A DNA stretch of 5,285 nt from assembly GCA_945869355.1 (NCBI GenBank), contig CAMBPA010000123.1:1-5285 (forward strand), in the 5' to 3' direction. This document shows, piece by piece, positions 1-5,285 of this stretch (position 1 is its first letter; each line of letters opens with the position of its first letter). Both the position numbers and the translations under genes were made by a program. Under the pieces are notes generated by a model. That model saw only the letters and a program-made list of their open reading frames with translations, did no database searches and had not been told where the DNA came from. Origin of the DNA: Bordetella parapertussis (GTDB lineage: Bacteria > Pseudomonadota > Gammaproteobacteria > Burkholderiales > Burkholderiaceae_B).

Positions 1-759
1 ATATTGCCAGTGGGCAAGCACCCCTTACAACTTTATTCGCTGGGGACACCGAACGGCGTCAAGGTCACGATCTTGCTAGAAGAGTTGCTCGCGCTTGGTC
101 ACACGGGCGCGGAATACGATGCCTGGCTGATTAATATTCGGAAGGGCGATCAGTTTGGTTCGGGCTTTGTCGAAATCAACCCCAACTCCAAGATCCCAGC
201 CCTGCTTGATCGCAGCGGCGCTCAGCCTCTGCGCGTATTTGAATCTGGCGCCATCTTGCTTTATCTCGCAGAAAAATTTCAAGCTTTTCTGCCCTCCGAT
301 GTTGCGGGACGTACCGAGACCCTCAACTGGCTGTTTTGGCAGATGGGTAGTGCTCCCTATTTAGGCGGTGGGTTCGGTCACTTTTATGCTTATGCACCCG
401 CAAAGTTCGAATACGCAATCGATCGCTTTGCGATGGAGACCAAGCGGCAGCTAGATGTACTTGAACGCCGTTTGGCGACGAATGAATATCTTGTCGGTGA
501 GCACTACACCATCGCTGATATTGCTGTGTTTCCTTGGTATGGTGGGTTAGTGAAGGGCTGGTTGTACGGGGCGGCTGAGTTTTTGAGCGTGCAAGACTAT
601 AAGCATGTGCAGCGCTGGGCAGAAAACATATACAGCCGTCCTGCGGTCAAGCGCGGACGGATGGTCAACCGTATGACGGGGGACCCTTCAGAGCAGTTGC
701 GCGAGCGTCACGATGCGAGCGATTTCGATACTAAGACACAAGATAAATATGCTGAATGA
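1..759 (+). CDS. yghU: YghU-family (nu-class) glutathione S-transferase, 5'-truncated by the window
   Basis: Cytosolic glutathione-dependent enzyme. The characterised E. coli relatives YghU and YfcG bind glutathione and reduce disulfides rather than acting as classical conjugating transferases. Numbering from the Leu codon at 4-6, the thioredoxin-like N-domain holds the nu-class T15-P16-N17 motif (in place of catalytic Tyr/Ser/Cys), the cis-proline segment NSKIPAL (P65) and the glutathione-contacting E80-S81 in VFESGAILLYLAEKF. The helical C-domain has LNWLFWQMG, GGGFGHFYAYAP and the N-capping box around TIADIAVFPW (D172), and ends in ERHDASDFDTKTQDK, a tail very like E. coli YghU. The TTG at 4 could pass as a start, but it aligns with an internal leucine of E. 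coli YghU (L38 in LPVGKHPLQLYS) and the frame stays open to base 1. About 37 residues therefore lie upstream; full length would be near 289, against 288 in E. coli. It overlaps fahA by 11 bp, implying co-transcription. The physiological substrate is unknown. It is not the zeta-class maleylacetoacetate isomerase, whose SxxS/C active-site motif is missing. Confidence 0.93.
   Translation: MLPVGKHPLQLYSLGTPNGVKVTILLEELLALGHTGAEYDAWLINIRKGDQFGSGFVEINPNSKIPALLDRSGAQPLRVFESGAILLYLAEKFQAFLPSDVAGRTETLNWLFWQMGSAPYLGGGFGHFYAYAPAKFEYAIDRFAMETKRQLDVLERRLATNEYLVGEHYTIADIAVFPWYGGLVKGWLYGAAEFLSVQDYKHVQRWAENIYSRPAVKRGRMVNRMTGDPSEQLRERHDASDFDTKTQDKYAE
749..759 (+). other. Stop/start overlap of yghU and fahA
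   Basis: ATGCTGAATGA contains the fahA start (749-751) and the yghU stop TGA (757-759) in different frames. The 15 bases before the ATG (for example AAGACACAAGATAAAT) have no good Shine-Dalgarno match. Re-initiation by ribosomes finishing yghU is the likely way fahA is translated. The overlap is seen directly; the coupling is inferred. Confidence 0.6.
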
Positions 760-2059
760 AACACACGATCCTAGCCTAACGAGTTGGGTCGATAGTGCTA
801 ACGACTCCGCTATCGGATTTCCGGTCCAGCATTTGCCCTTCGCTGTGTTTCGCCGAGCCGGCCGCCTCGAGGCTTATCGACCCGGCGTAGCATTAGGTGA
901 TCAAATTATTGACTTAGCTCAACTGGTTGCGATCAAACCTTTCTCTGGTTTGGCCGCTGACGCACTCAACACCTGTACGGGACCCACGCTCAATGCGCTG
1001 ATGGCGCTCGGCAATGCGCACTGGACGGCGTTGAGGTTGGCCCTGTCGCGCGCCGTGCGCGTTGGCAGCAGCTTGCAAGCTGAAATCACGCGCGTGTTGA
1101 TACCCCAAGCTCAGGCGGAATACAGCCTGCCTGCACATATCCGCGACTATACAGATTTCTACATCTCGATTTATCACGCCACGGCCGGAGGCAAGATTTC
1201 GCGCCCCGACGCACCGTTGTTGCCGAACTTTAAGTGGCTCCCTATCGGCTACCACGGTCGTGCATCGAGTGTGGTGATATCAGGCCATGAGGTGGTGCGT
1301 CCTGTTGGCCAGTCGCGCTCCGTGCATGCGAACGAGGCACCGAGTTTCGGTCCGAGCAAGAGGCTGGATTTTGAGCTGGAGATGGGGATGTTTGTGGGGC
1401 CAGGTAACGCGCAAGGTACGCGTATTTCGATCGACCAGGCCGATGAACATATTTTTGGTCTTTGTATCCTGAATGATTGGTCAGCGCGTGATATCCAGGG
1501 CTGGGAAGTTCAGCCACTGGGACCCTTCTTAGCCAAAAGTTTTGCTACGACGATCTCGCCATGGATCGTCACCCGCGAGGCGCTCGAGCCCTTTCGGTTG
1601 CCCTTTAATCGCCCCGCGACGGATCCGCAGCCCCTACCTTATTTGATAAACGAAGTAACCAAGCAAGGTGGGGTGTATGACATTAGTCTGCGAGCATTGA
1701 TGTCAACAGAGCAATCACGTGCGGCCAAGCACCCACCGGCATTGTTGGCGCATAGTAATTTATGTCATGCATACTGGACTTTATCTCAGCTCATCACCCA
1801 TCACACCGTGAATGGTTGTAACTTACAGCCTGGTGATTTGATTGGTACGGGAACGATGTCGGGCCCTAACCCTGACCAGGCCTTATCCTTTAATGAGCTA
1901 AGCGCTGGCGCGACTCGGGCGGTCACACGACCATGGGGACAAGAGCGTAAGTTTCTAGAAGACGGTGACGAGATTATCTTGCAAGCCGAGTGCATCAAAC
2001 AAGGGTATCCAAGACTAAATTTCGGTCAAGCAACCGGGAAAATCCTGCCATCCATATAA
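749..2059 (+). CDS. fahA: Fumarylacetoacetase (fumarylacetoacetate hydrolase)
   Basis: Cytosolic metal-dependent C-C bond hydrolase that splits 4-fumarylacetoacetate into fumarate and acetoacetate, the last step of tyrosine/phenylalanine degradation through homogentisate. The 436-residue product has the FAH N-terminal SH3-like domain (about 25-115) followed by the FAH catalytic domain. Residues known from mouse FAH appear at a constant offset of 10: metal ligands D136 (DYTDFY), E209 and E211 (FELEMG) and D243 (LNDWSARDIQ), catalytic H143 (YHAT), and K263 (LAKSF). T369 (GTMSGP) and E383 (FNELS) match mouse T350 and E364. The enzyme should be active. I chose ATG 749 because MLNETHDPSL fits the usual N-terminus and gives a stop/start overlap ATGCTGAATGA with the upstream gene. 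An in-frame ATG at 713 would add 12 residues and a 47-bp overlap. No strong Shine-Dalgarno precedes 749, so translational coupling is likely. Its TAA is in the same frame as the downstream DJ-1-like gene. HmgA and MaiA are not in the window. Confidence 0.94.
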   Translation: MLNETHDPSLTSWVDSANDSAIGFPVQHLPFAVFRRAGRLEAYRPGVALGDQIIDLAQLVAIKPFSGLAADALNTCTGPTLNALMALGNAHWTALRLALSRAVRVGSSLQAEITRVLIPQAQAEYSLPAHIRDYTDFYISIYHATAGGKISRPDAPLLPNFKWLPIGYHGRASSVVISGHEVVRPVGQSRSVHANEAPSFGPSKRLDFELEMGMFVGPGNAQGTRISIDQADEHIFGLCILNDWSARDIQGWEVQPLGPFLAKSFATTISPWIVTREALEPFRLPFNRPATDPQPLPYLINEVTKQGGVYDISLRALMSTEQSRAAKHPPALLAHSNLCHAYWTLSQLITHHTVNGCNLQPGDLIGTGTMSGPNPDQALSFNELSAGATRAVTRPWGQERKFLEDGDEIILQAECIKQGYPRLNFGQATGKILPSI

Positions 2060-2061
2060 AG

Positions 2062-2067
2062 AAAGGA
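2062..2067 (+). promoter_or_regulatory. Shine-Dalgarno of the InhA-like gene
   Basis: AAAGGA lies just after the fahA stop and 13 nt before the ATG at 2081, a somewhat long spacing. There is no alternative in-frame start between the in-frame TAA at 2057-2059 and the ATG, so the start is fixed despite the spacing. Confidence 0.55.
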
Positions 2068-2080
2068 TCATCAAAAGCAT

Positions 2081-2770
2081 ATGTCAATCAATATTGGATT
2101 TTTACTATTCCCAAATCTCACACAGCTCGACTTGACGGGCCCTGCTCAAGTGTTAAGTCGAATCCCGGACGCCAAAGTCCATTTGATATGGAAATCAATC
2201 GAGCCGGTTTTAACGGATGTCGGTTTTACGATAAACCCCACGACTACGTTCGCTGACTGTCCGCAGCTCGACGTAGTGTGTGTTCCGGGGGGCTCCGGCA
2301 TTAACGAGCAAATGGTGGATCCAGAGACACTGAATTTTCTGCGCCAACAAAGTGAACACGCAAAATACATCACGTCAGTTTGTAATGGATCTTTAATCCT
2401 TGCCGCAGCAGGTTTACTGGTCGGCTATAAGACTGCCTGCCATTGGATGTGGAGCAGCTATCTTGAAAGATTTGGTGCGCAAGCGGTTGATGCGCGGGTC
2501 GTCAGAGACCGTAATCATTTCTCCGGCGGAGGCGTCACGGCTGGAATTGATTTTGCATTGACACTCGCAGCCGAAATTGCCGGGGAAGAGGTCGCGAAAA
2601 GAATTCAACTTGCTCTTGAATACGATCCGCAGCCTCCCTTTAGTTGTGGCACGCCCACTAAAGCTGGACCTGAGATTGTCGAGAAGGTGCTTCTTTTACA
2701 AGCGGAACGCATCCAGAGGATTGAAAAGAACATTGCTATTGCTGCGACGAACAACGCTGCAAGGGGCTAG
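2081..2770 (+). CDS. inhA: DJ-1/PfpI family protein, isonitrile hydratase (InhA)-like
   Basis: A 229-residue cytosolic single-domain protein of the DJ-1/PfpI (class I glutamine amidotransferase-like) superfamily, the length of Pseudomonas isonitrile hydratase (228), which hydrates isonitriles to N-substituted formamides. Visible landmarks are the opening strand and loop IGFLLFPNLTQLDLTGP with D17, the segment DVVCVPGGSGI (about 64-74), the nucleophile elbow TSVCNGSL with C101 at the same number as the catalytic cysteine of InhA, HW at 121-122, and GGGVTAGIDFALTLAAE (about 149-165), a hallmark of the InhA/AraC-like DJ-1 branch. The residue after the nucleophile is Asn102 where Pseudomonas InhA has Thr, so activity on isonitriles is uncertain. 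The C-terminus is a helical tail and there is no AraC DNA-binding domain. It lies 21 bp after fahA and is almost certainly in the same operon. Alternative roles for this superfamily include glyoxalase, chaperone or other hydratase activity. Family assignment is firm; substrate is not. Confidence 0.85.
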   Translation: MSINIGFLLFPNLTQLDLTGPAQVLSRIPDAKVHLIWKSIEPVLTDVGFTINPTTTFADCPQLDVVCVPGGSGINEQMVDPETLNFLRQQSEHAKYITSVCNGSLILAAAGLLVGYKTACHWMWSSYLERFGAQAVDARVVRDRNHFSGGGVTAGIDFALTLAAEIAGEEVAKRIQLALEYDPQPPFSCGTPTKAGPEIVEKVLLLQAERIQRIEKNIAIAATNNAARG

Positions 2771-2819
2771 AGATCGTCTGGCGGTATGACGGATAAGAGC
2801 AACATACTGGAGTGAACAT
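2771..2819. other. Convergent intergenic gap, no clear terminator
   Basis: These 49 bases separate the ends of the plus-strand operon and the minus-strand OsmC-YcaO gene. The best fold is ATCGTC (2773-2778) with GACGGAT (2788-2794). It has a bulged base and a 9-nt loop and is not followed by a T-tract. I see no bidirectional intrinsic terminator, so transcription from one or both sides may run on or end by another mechanism. Confidence 0.5.
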
Positions 2820-5015
2820 TCAGCTCGTCAAAGCACCACGAGCCGCATGCAGCTTTCTGTAGCTATCGATTAAACGGTGGTGTCTATCGAGTCCCTCAAG
2901 CTTTGAGCTGGTCGGAGTGAGCCCGTAAAATTTCACACTCCCATCCACCGACCCAAGCACAGCATCCATCCGTTGATCGCCAAACATCCTTCTGAAGTTA
3001 ACGATGTAATCATCAAGCTTAAGCTCGCTATCAAGCAGTACTTCTAATACCGCGCTGACCGCCTGATAAAACAATCTGCGCTCGATCGTATTGTCGTTGT
3101 ATTGTAGAAAGGCACCAACCAAAACAAGCGCTTCTTCAAAACGCTGCAAGGCGAGTTGAATTAATAGCTTCAACTCCAGAACTGTGAGCTGACCCCAAGG
3201 TGTGTTCTCATCAAACTCAATGCCGATCAAGGTAGCGATGTCGCCATACTCATCGAGCTCACTATTCTCTAGGCGCTCAAGTAGCGCACCTAGCTGGGCA
3301 TCATCGAGGCGGTTCAGATTCAAAATATCCGAGCGAAATTGCAAAGCGGTATTGGTGTTGTCCCAAATCAAATCCTCTATTGGATAAATCTCAGAATAGC
3401 CGGGCACTAGTATGCGACACGCCATCGCACCCAACTGGTCATACACCGCCATATAGGTTTCTTTACCCATCTTTTGGAGAATGCCAAGCAACGCCTCGGC
3501 TTCCTCGGCATTTGAGCGCTTGCCCTGACCAGAGAAATCCCATTCAACAAAGTCGTAATCGGACTTTGTACTGAAAAAACGCCATGACACAATTCCGCTG
3601 GAATCAATAAAGTGTTCAACAAAATTATTTGGCTCTGTCACTGCCTCAGTTGAGAATGTAGGCGGCGGCAAATCGTTCATGCCCTCTAGGCTGCGCCCCT
3701 GCAGAAGCTCGGTTAGGCTCCTTTCTAGAGCCACCTCAAGACTTGGGTGTGCGCCGAACGAGGCGAATACGCTTCCAGTTCGTGGATTCATCAGCGTTAC
3801 GCACATCACGGGATACACCCCGCCTAGCGACGCATCTTTTACCAAAATCGGAAAGCCCTGATTTTCTAACTCACGAATGCCGGCAAGAATATTGGGATAC
3901 TTTGCCAGTACCTTCTGTGGCACATCGGGTAAAGCAAGCTCGTCTTCTAAAATCTCTCGTTTGACTGCGCGCTCAAAAATCTCGGATAGGCATTGCACCT
4001 GAGCTTCAGCCAACGTATTACCCGCACTCATTCCGTTGCTGACATACAGGTTTTCAACTAAGTTAGAAGGAAAGTAAATAGTTGCGCCATCGGACTGCCG
4101 TGCATACGGGAGCGAACAGATGCCGCGCTGCACATTCCCAGAATTGGTATCCACCAAATGCGAGCCACGCAATTCACCGTCGGGGTTAAAGATCTCTAGG
4201 CAATAGTCATCCAGAATCTCTTTTGGTAGCGAATCGCCTTTTCCCGGCTTGAACCAGCGCTCATTGGGGTAATGAACGAAGGTTTCATTGGCGATGTCTT
4301 CTCCCCAAAAGGCGCCTGCATAAAAATGGTTGTTACTCAGTCGTTCGATATACTCGCCCAAAGCTGAGGCCAACGCGCTTTCTTTGGTGGCGCCTTTCCC
4401 GTTGGTAAAACACATCGGTGAGTGAGCATCACGTATATGCAAGGACCACACATTGGGAACCAGGTTGCGCCACGAAGCTATTTCGATTTTGATGCCGAGA
4501 TTCGCTAGCAAGCCAGACATTTGTGCAATCGTTTGCTCAAGCGGTAGATCCTTGCCAGCAATATGAGTACTCGTACCAGAGACAGATCCTACAGCTAGTA
4601 GAGCTTGCGCATCGGCGTCAAGGTTCTTGACATATTCAATAATAAATTCTGGGCTAGCCTGCACAACTTTCTTTACAGTACAGCGTTCAATTGAGCGCAA
4701 AATTCCTTGGCGATCATGGGCAGAGATATCTTCGGGCAATTCAACTTGAATTTTGAAAATCTGTTGATAACGATTGTCTGGGCTCACAATATTATTCTGA
4801 GAGAGACGAATGTTCTCAGTGGAGATTTTTCGAGTATCGCAATACAGCTTTACAAAATACGCTGCACATAACGCTGAGGAAGCCAGAAAATAATCGAAGG
4901 GGCCAGGAGCTGAGCCATCACCTTTGTATCGAATAGGTTGATCCGCGATTACCGTAAAATCATCGAACGTTGCTTCAAGACGTAGCTTATCGAGAAAGTT
5001 AACCTTGATTTCCAT
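2820..5015 (-). CDS. ycaO: OsmC-domain/YcaO-domain fusion protein
   Basis: A 731-residue soluble protein with no signal peptide or membrane segment. Residues 1 to about 133 form an OsmC-like domain (GPFDYFLASSALCAAYFVKLYC, then ERCTVKKVVQ) with two cysteines, C50 and C112, at the positions used by OsmC/Ohr/YhfA proteins, plus C59. After a short linker, residues about 147-731 match E. coli YcaO (586 aa) end to end. Its ATP-site elements appear at offset 146: K155 in AGKDLPLEQT, E221 and E224 in NGKGATKESALASALGEYIERLS, and E337/E345/E348/R349 in AGNTLAEAQVQCLSEIFERAV. The YcaO-specific helical C-terminal region is also present (ELKLLIQLALQRFEEAL; RKLHAARG at the end). YcaO-fold enzymes use ATP to activate backbone amides. 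E. coli YcaO is linked to RimO-dependent beta-methylthiolation of Asp88 of ribosomal protein S12, by an unclear mechanism. No cyclodehydratase partner, dehydrogenase or precursor peptide is nearby, and there is no PxPxP C-terminus, which argues against a RiPP role. A redox or sulfur-delivery role for the OsmC part is my inference. ATG 5015 is preceded by GGAAA at 6 nt. Confidence 0.93.
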   Translation of the reverse strand: MEIKVNFLDKLRLEATFDDFTVIADQPIRYKGDGSAPGPFDYFLASSALCAAYFVKLYCDTRKISTENIRLSQNNIVSPDNRYQQIFKIQVELPEDISAHDRQGILRSIERCTVKKVVQASPEFIIEYVKNLDADAQALLAVGSVSGTSTHIAGKDLPLEQTIAQMSGLLANLGIKIEIASWRNLVPNVWSLHIRDAHSPMCFTNGKGATKESALASALGEYIERLSNNHFYAGAFWGEDIANETFVHYPNERWFKPGKGDSLPKEILDDYCLEIFNPDGELRGSHLVDTNSGNVQRGICSLPYARQSDGATIYFPSNLVENLYVSNGMSAGNTLAEAQVQCLSEIFERAVKREILEDELALPDVPQKVLAKYPNILAGIRELENQGFPILVKDASLGGVYPVMCVTLMNPRTGSVFASFGAHPSLEVALERSLTELLQGRSLEGMNDLPPPTFSTEAVTEPNNFVEHFIDSSGIVSWRFFSTKSDYDFVEWDFSGQGKRSNAEEAEALLGILQKMGKETYMAVYDQLGAMACRILVPGYSEIYPIEDLIWDNTNTALQFRSDILNLNRLDDAQLGALLERLENSELDEYGDIATLIGIEFDENTPWGQLTVLELKLLIQLALQRFEEALVLVGAFLQYNDNTIERRLFYQAVSAVLEVLLDSELKLDDYIVNFRRMFGDQRMDAVLGSVDGSVKFYGLTPTSSKLEGLDRHHRLIDSYRKLHAARGALTS

Positions 5016-5021
5016 AGAGGG

Positions 5022-5026
5022 TTTCC
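5022..5026 (-). promoter_or_regulatory. Shine-Dalgarno of the OsmC-YcaO gene
   Basis: On the minus strand GGAAA is followed by six bases (CCCTCT) and the ATG ending at 5013. The match is partial but the spacing is good and supports the chosen start. Confidence 0.45.
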
Positions 5027-5050
5027 AAAAATACAGCTGAAATACAAGGA

Positions 5051-5066
5051 CGGTGAAACGTTACCG
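5051..5066. promoter_or_regulatory. Inverted repeat CGGTGA-AACG-TTACCG in the OsmC-YcaO leader
   Basis: Six-base arms around a four-base centre; all positions pair if one G-T is allowed. It lies 36 bp upstream of the OsmC-YcaO start and would fall in the 5' untranslated region if the candidate promoter at 5100-5128 is right. It could be an operator or a small RNA hairpin, or chance. No known regulator motif is recognised. Confidence 0.25.
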
Positions 5067-5099
5067 ATTTATTAGACATTGCTAGCCGCTGATTAAACT

Positions 5100-5128
5100 A
5101 TTATTCGCATTTTACTGGCGATAATCCA
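5100..5128 (-). promoter_or_regulatory. Candidate sigma-70 promoter of the OsmC-YcaO gene
   Basis: On the minus strand, TGGATT (complement of 5123-5128; 3 of 6 to TTGACA) is followed after 17 bp by AATAAT (complement of 5100-5105; 5 of 6 to TATAAT). A start near 5093 would give a leader of roughly 77 nt. The -35 element is weak, so this is only the best candidate visible. Confidence 0.25.
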
Positions 5129-5133
5129 TCGTT

Positions 5134-5150
5134 ATGACACTGAACGTCAT
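5134..5150. promoter_or_regulatory. Inverted repeat ATGAC-N7-GTCAT, possible operator
   Basis: A perfect 5-bp inverted repeat with a 7-bp centre (ATGACACTGAACGTCAT) in the middle of the divergent intergenic region. A further TGAC half-site follows at 5155-5158. Size and position suit a dimeric transcription factor serving either flanking gene, but the arms are short and no regulator can be named. Confidence 0.25.
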
Positions 5151-5153
5151 CCG

Positions 5154-5206
5154 TTGACTAATTGATTTCATATTTCGTTTCTCAATCTGTATTTCTAATA
5201 AGTCAA
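5154..5206. promoter_or_regulatory. Widely spaced inverted repeat TTGACTAATT / AATAAGTCAA upstream of the DUF985 gene
   Basis: The arms at 5154-5163 and 5197-5206 are complementary at 9 of 10 positions with 33 bp between them, so their centres lie 43 bp (about four helical turns) apart. The right arm touches the AAAAGG ribosome binding site of the downstream gene. It could bind a regulator at two sites or form an RNA stem near the ribosome binding site. TTGACT also resembles a -35 box on both strands, but no good -10 box is seen at the right spacing. Confidence 0.28.
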
Positions 5207-5210
5207 AAGG
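5205..5210 (+). promoter_or_regulatory. Shine-Dalgarno of the DUF985 gene
   Basis: AAAAGG ends 12 nt before the ATG at 5223. It is the only purine-rich match upstream of that start and supports the reading frame although the spacing is slightly long. Confidence 0.45.
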
Positions 5211-5222
5211 TAAAGATCCTTC

Positions 5223-5285
5223 ATGCAAGACCTACAAGCCATCATCGCAGCCCTTAACCTCGAACCCCATCCCGAAGGCGGCTTC
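5223..5285 (+). CDS. Probable DUF985 (cupin_5) family protein, 3'-truncated by the window
   Basis: Only the first 21 codons are present: a short amphipathic helix (IIAALNL) followed by LEPHPEGGF. This strongly recalls the start of DUF985/cupin_5 proteins, where a helix is followed by LxPHPEGGYY/F. Members are small single-domain cupins, usually about 140-180 residues, of mostly unknown function. The gene is divergent from the OsmC-YcaO gene across a 207-bp region and has its own ribosome binding site. The call rests on a short motif only; the remainder of the protein, including any metal-binding histidines, is outside the window. Confidence 0.75.
   Translation, partial: MQDLQAIIAALNLEPHPEGGF

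Noticed and set aside
4..6. TTG as the start codon of the YghU gene
   Set aside because: It aligns with internal Leu38 of E. coli YghU, the frame continues to base 1, and about 37 N-terminal residues are expected upstream.
713..748. Upstream ATG at 713 as the fahA start
   Set aside because: The 12 extra residues do not look like an FAH N-terminus and they overlap coding sequence of yghU. ATG 749 begins with the usual NETHDPSL segment.
914..1517. Minus-strand open frames opposite fahA (914-1255 and 1242-1517)
   Set aside because: Shadow frames of a well-supported gene, with low-complexity composition and no recognisable domain.
1990..2256. Plus-strand 88-codon frame bridging fahA and the InhA-like gene
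   Set aside because: It overlaps two real genes in another frame and has no family resemblance.
2773..2794. Hairpin as transcription terminator between the convergent genes
   Set aside because: The stem has a bulge and a 9-nt loop and no T-tract on either strand.
5134..5157. Seven-codon ORF from ATG 5134 as a leader peptide
   Set aside because: Very short, no ribosome binding site, and no run of codons that would suggest attenuation.
5154..5182. TTGACT at 5154 as the -35 box of the DUF985 promoter
   Set aside because: At 16-18 bp spacing the sequence (around GTTTCT) does not resemble a -10 box; the better -10-like TCTAAT at 5194 is much too far away.
2820..5285. RiPP (azoline/thioamide peptide) biosynthesis cluster around YcaO
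   Set aside because: No precursor peptide, cyclodehydratase partner, dehydrogenase or transporter is seen. The protein matches housekeeping-type E. coli YcaO along its full length and lacks the PxPxP C-terminus.

Overview
The window looks like ordinary bacterial chromosome with balanced base composition. It most resembles a proteobacterium, probably a gammaproteobacterium: the YghU, YcaO and isonitrile-hydratase-like proteins align closely with Escherichia and Pseudomonas homologues as I remember them, and the OsmC-YcaO fusion architecture is one I associate with marine or environmental gammaproteobacteria. This assignment is inference. There is no rRNA, tRNA, CRISPR array, insertion sequence or other sign of a mobile element.

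Layout. Positions 1-2770 hold three tightly packed plus-strand genes that look like one operon. They are a 5'-truncated nu-class glutathione transferase (YghU family), fumarylacetoacetase (fahA, overlapping the first gene by 11 bp), and a DJ-1/PfpI protein of the isonitrile hydratase (InhA) type 21 bp further on. A 49-bp convergent gap without an obvious terminator follows. Positions 2820-5015 carry one large minus-strand gene encoding an OsmC-like domain fused to a complete YcaO protein. A 207-bp divergent intergenic region (5016-5222) contains several inverted repeats and a weak candidate promoter. At 5223 a plus-strand gene begins, probably a DUF985 (cupin_5) protein, and is cut by the window edge.

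How the genes may work together. FahA performs the last step of the homogentisate route of tyrosine/phenylalanine breakdown (fumarylacetoacetate to fumarate and acetoacetate). The other enzymes of the route (HmgA and the zeta-class isomerase MaiA) are not in the window. A glutathione-dependent YghU enzyme and a DJ-1-like hydrolase/hydratase beside fahA fit handling of reactive or electrophilic intermediates, but no sequence feature proves this. The OsmC-YcaO gene is transcribed separately. By homology to E. coli YcaO it may take part in ATP-dependent modification linked to RimO methylthiolation of ribosomal protein S12, with the fused two-cysteine OsmC domain as a possible redox or sulfur-handling module. 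This fusion is the most interesting item in the window. I did not find a clearly new multigene system.
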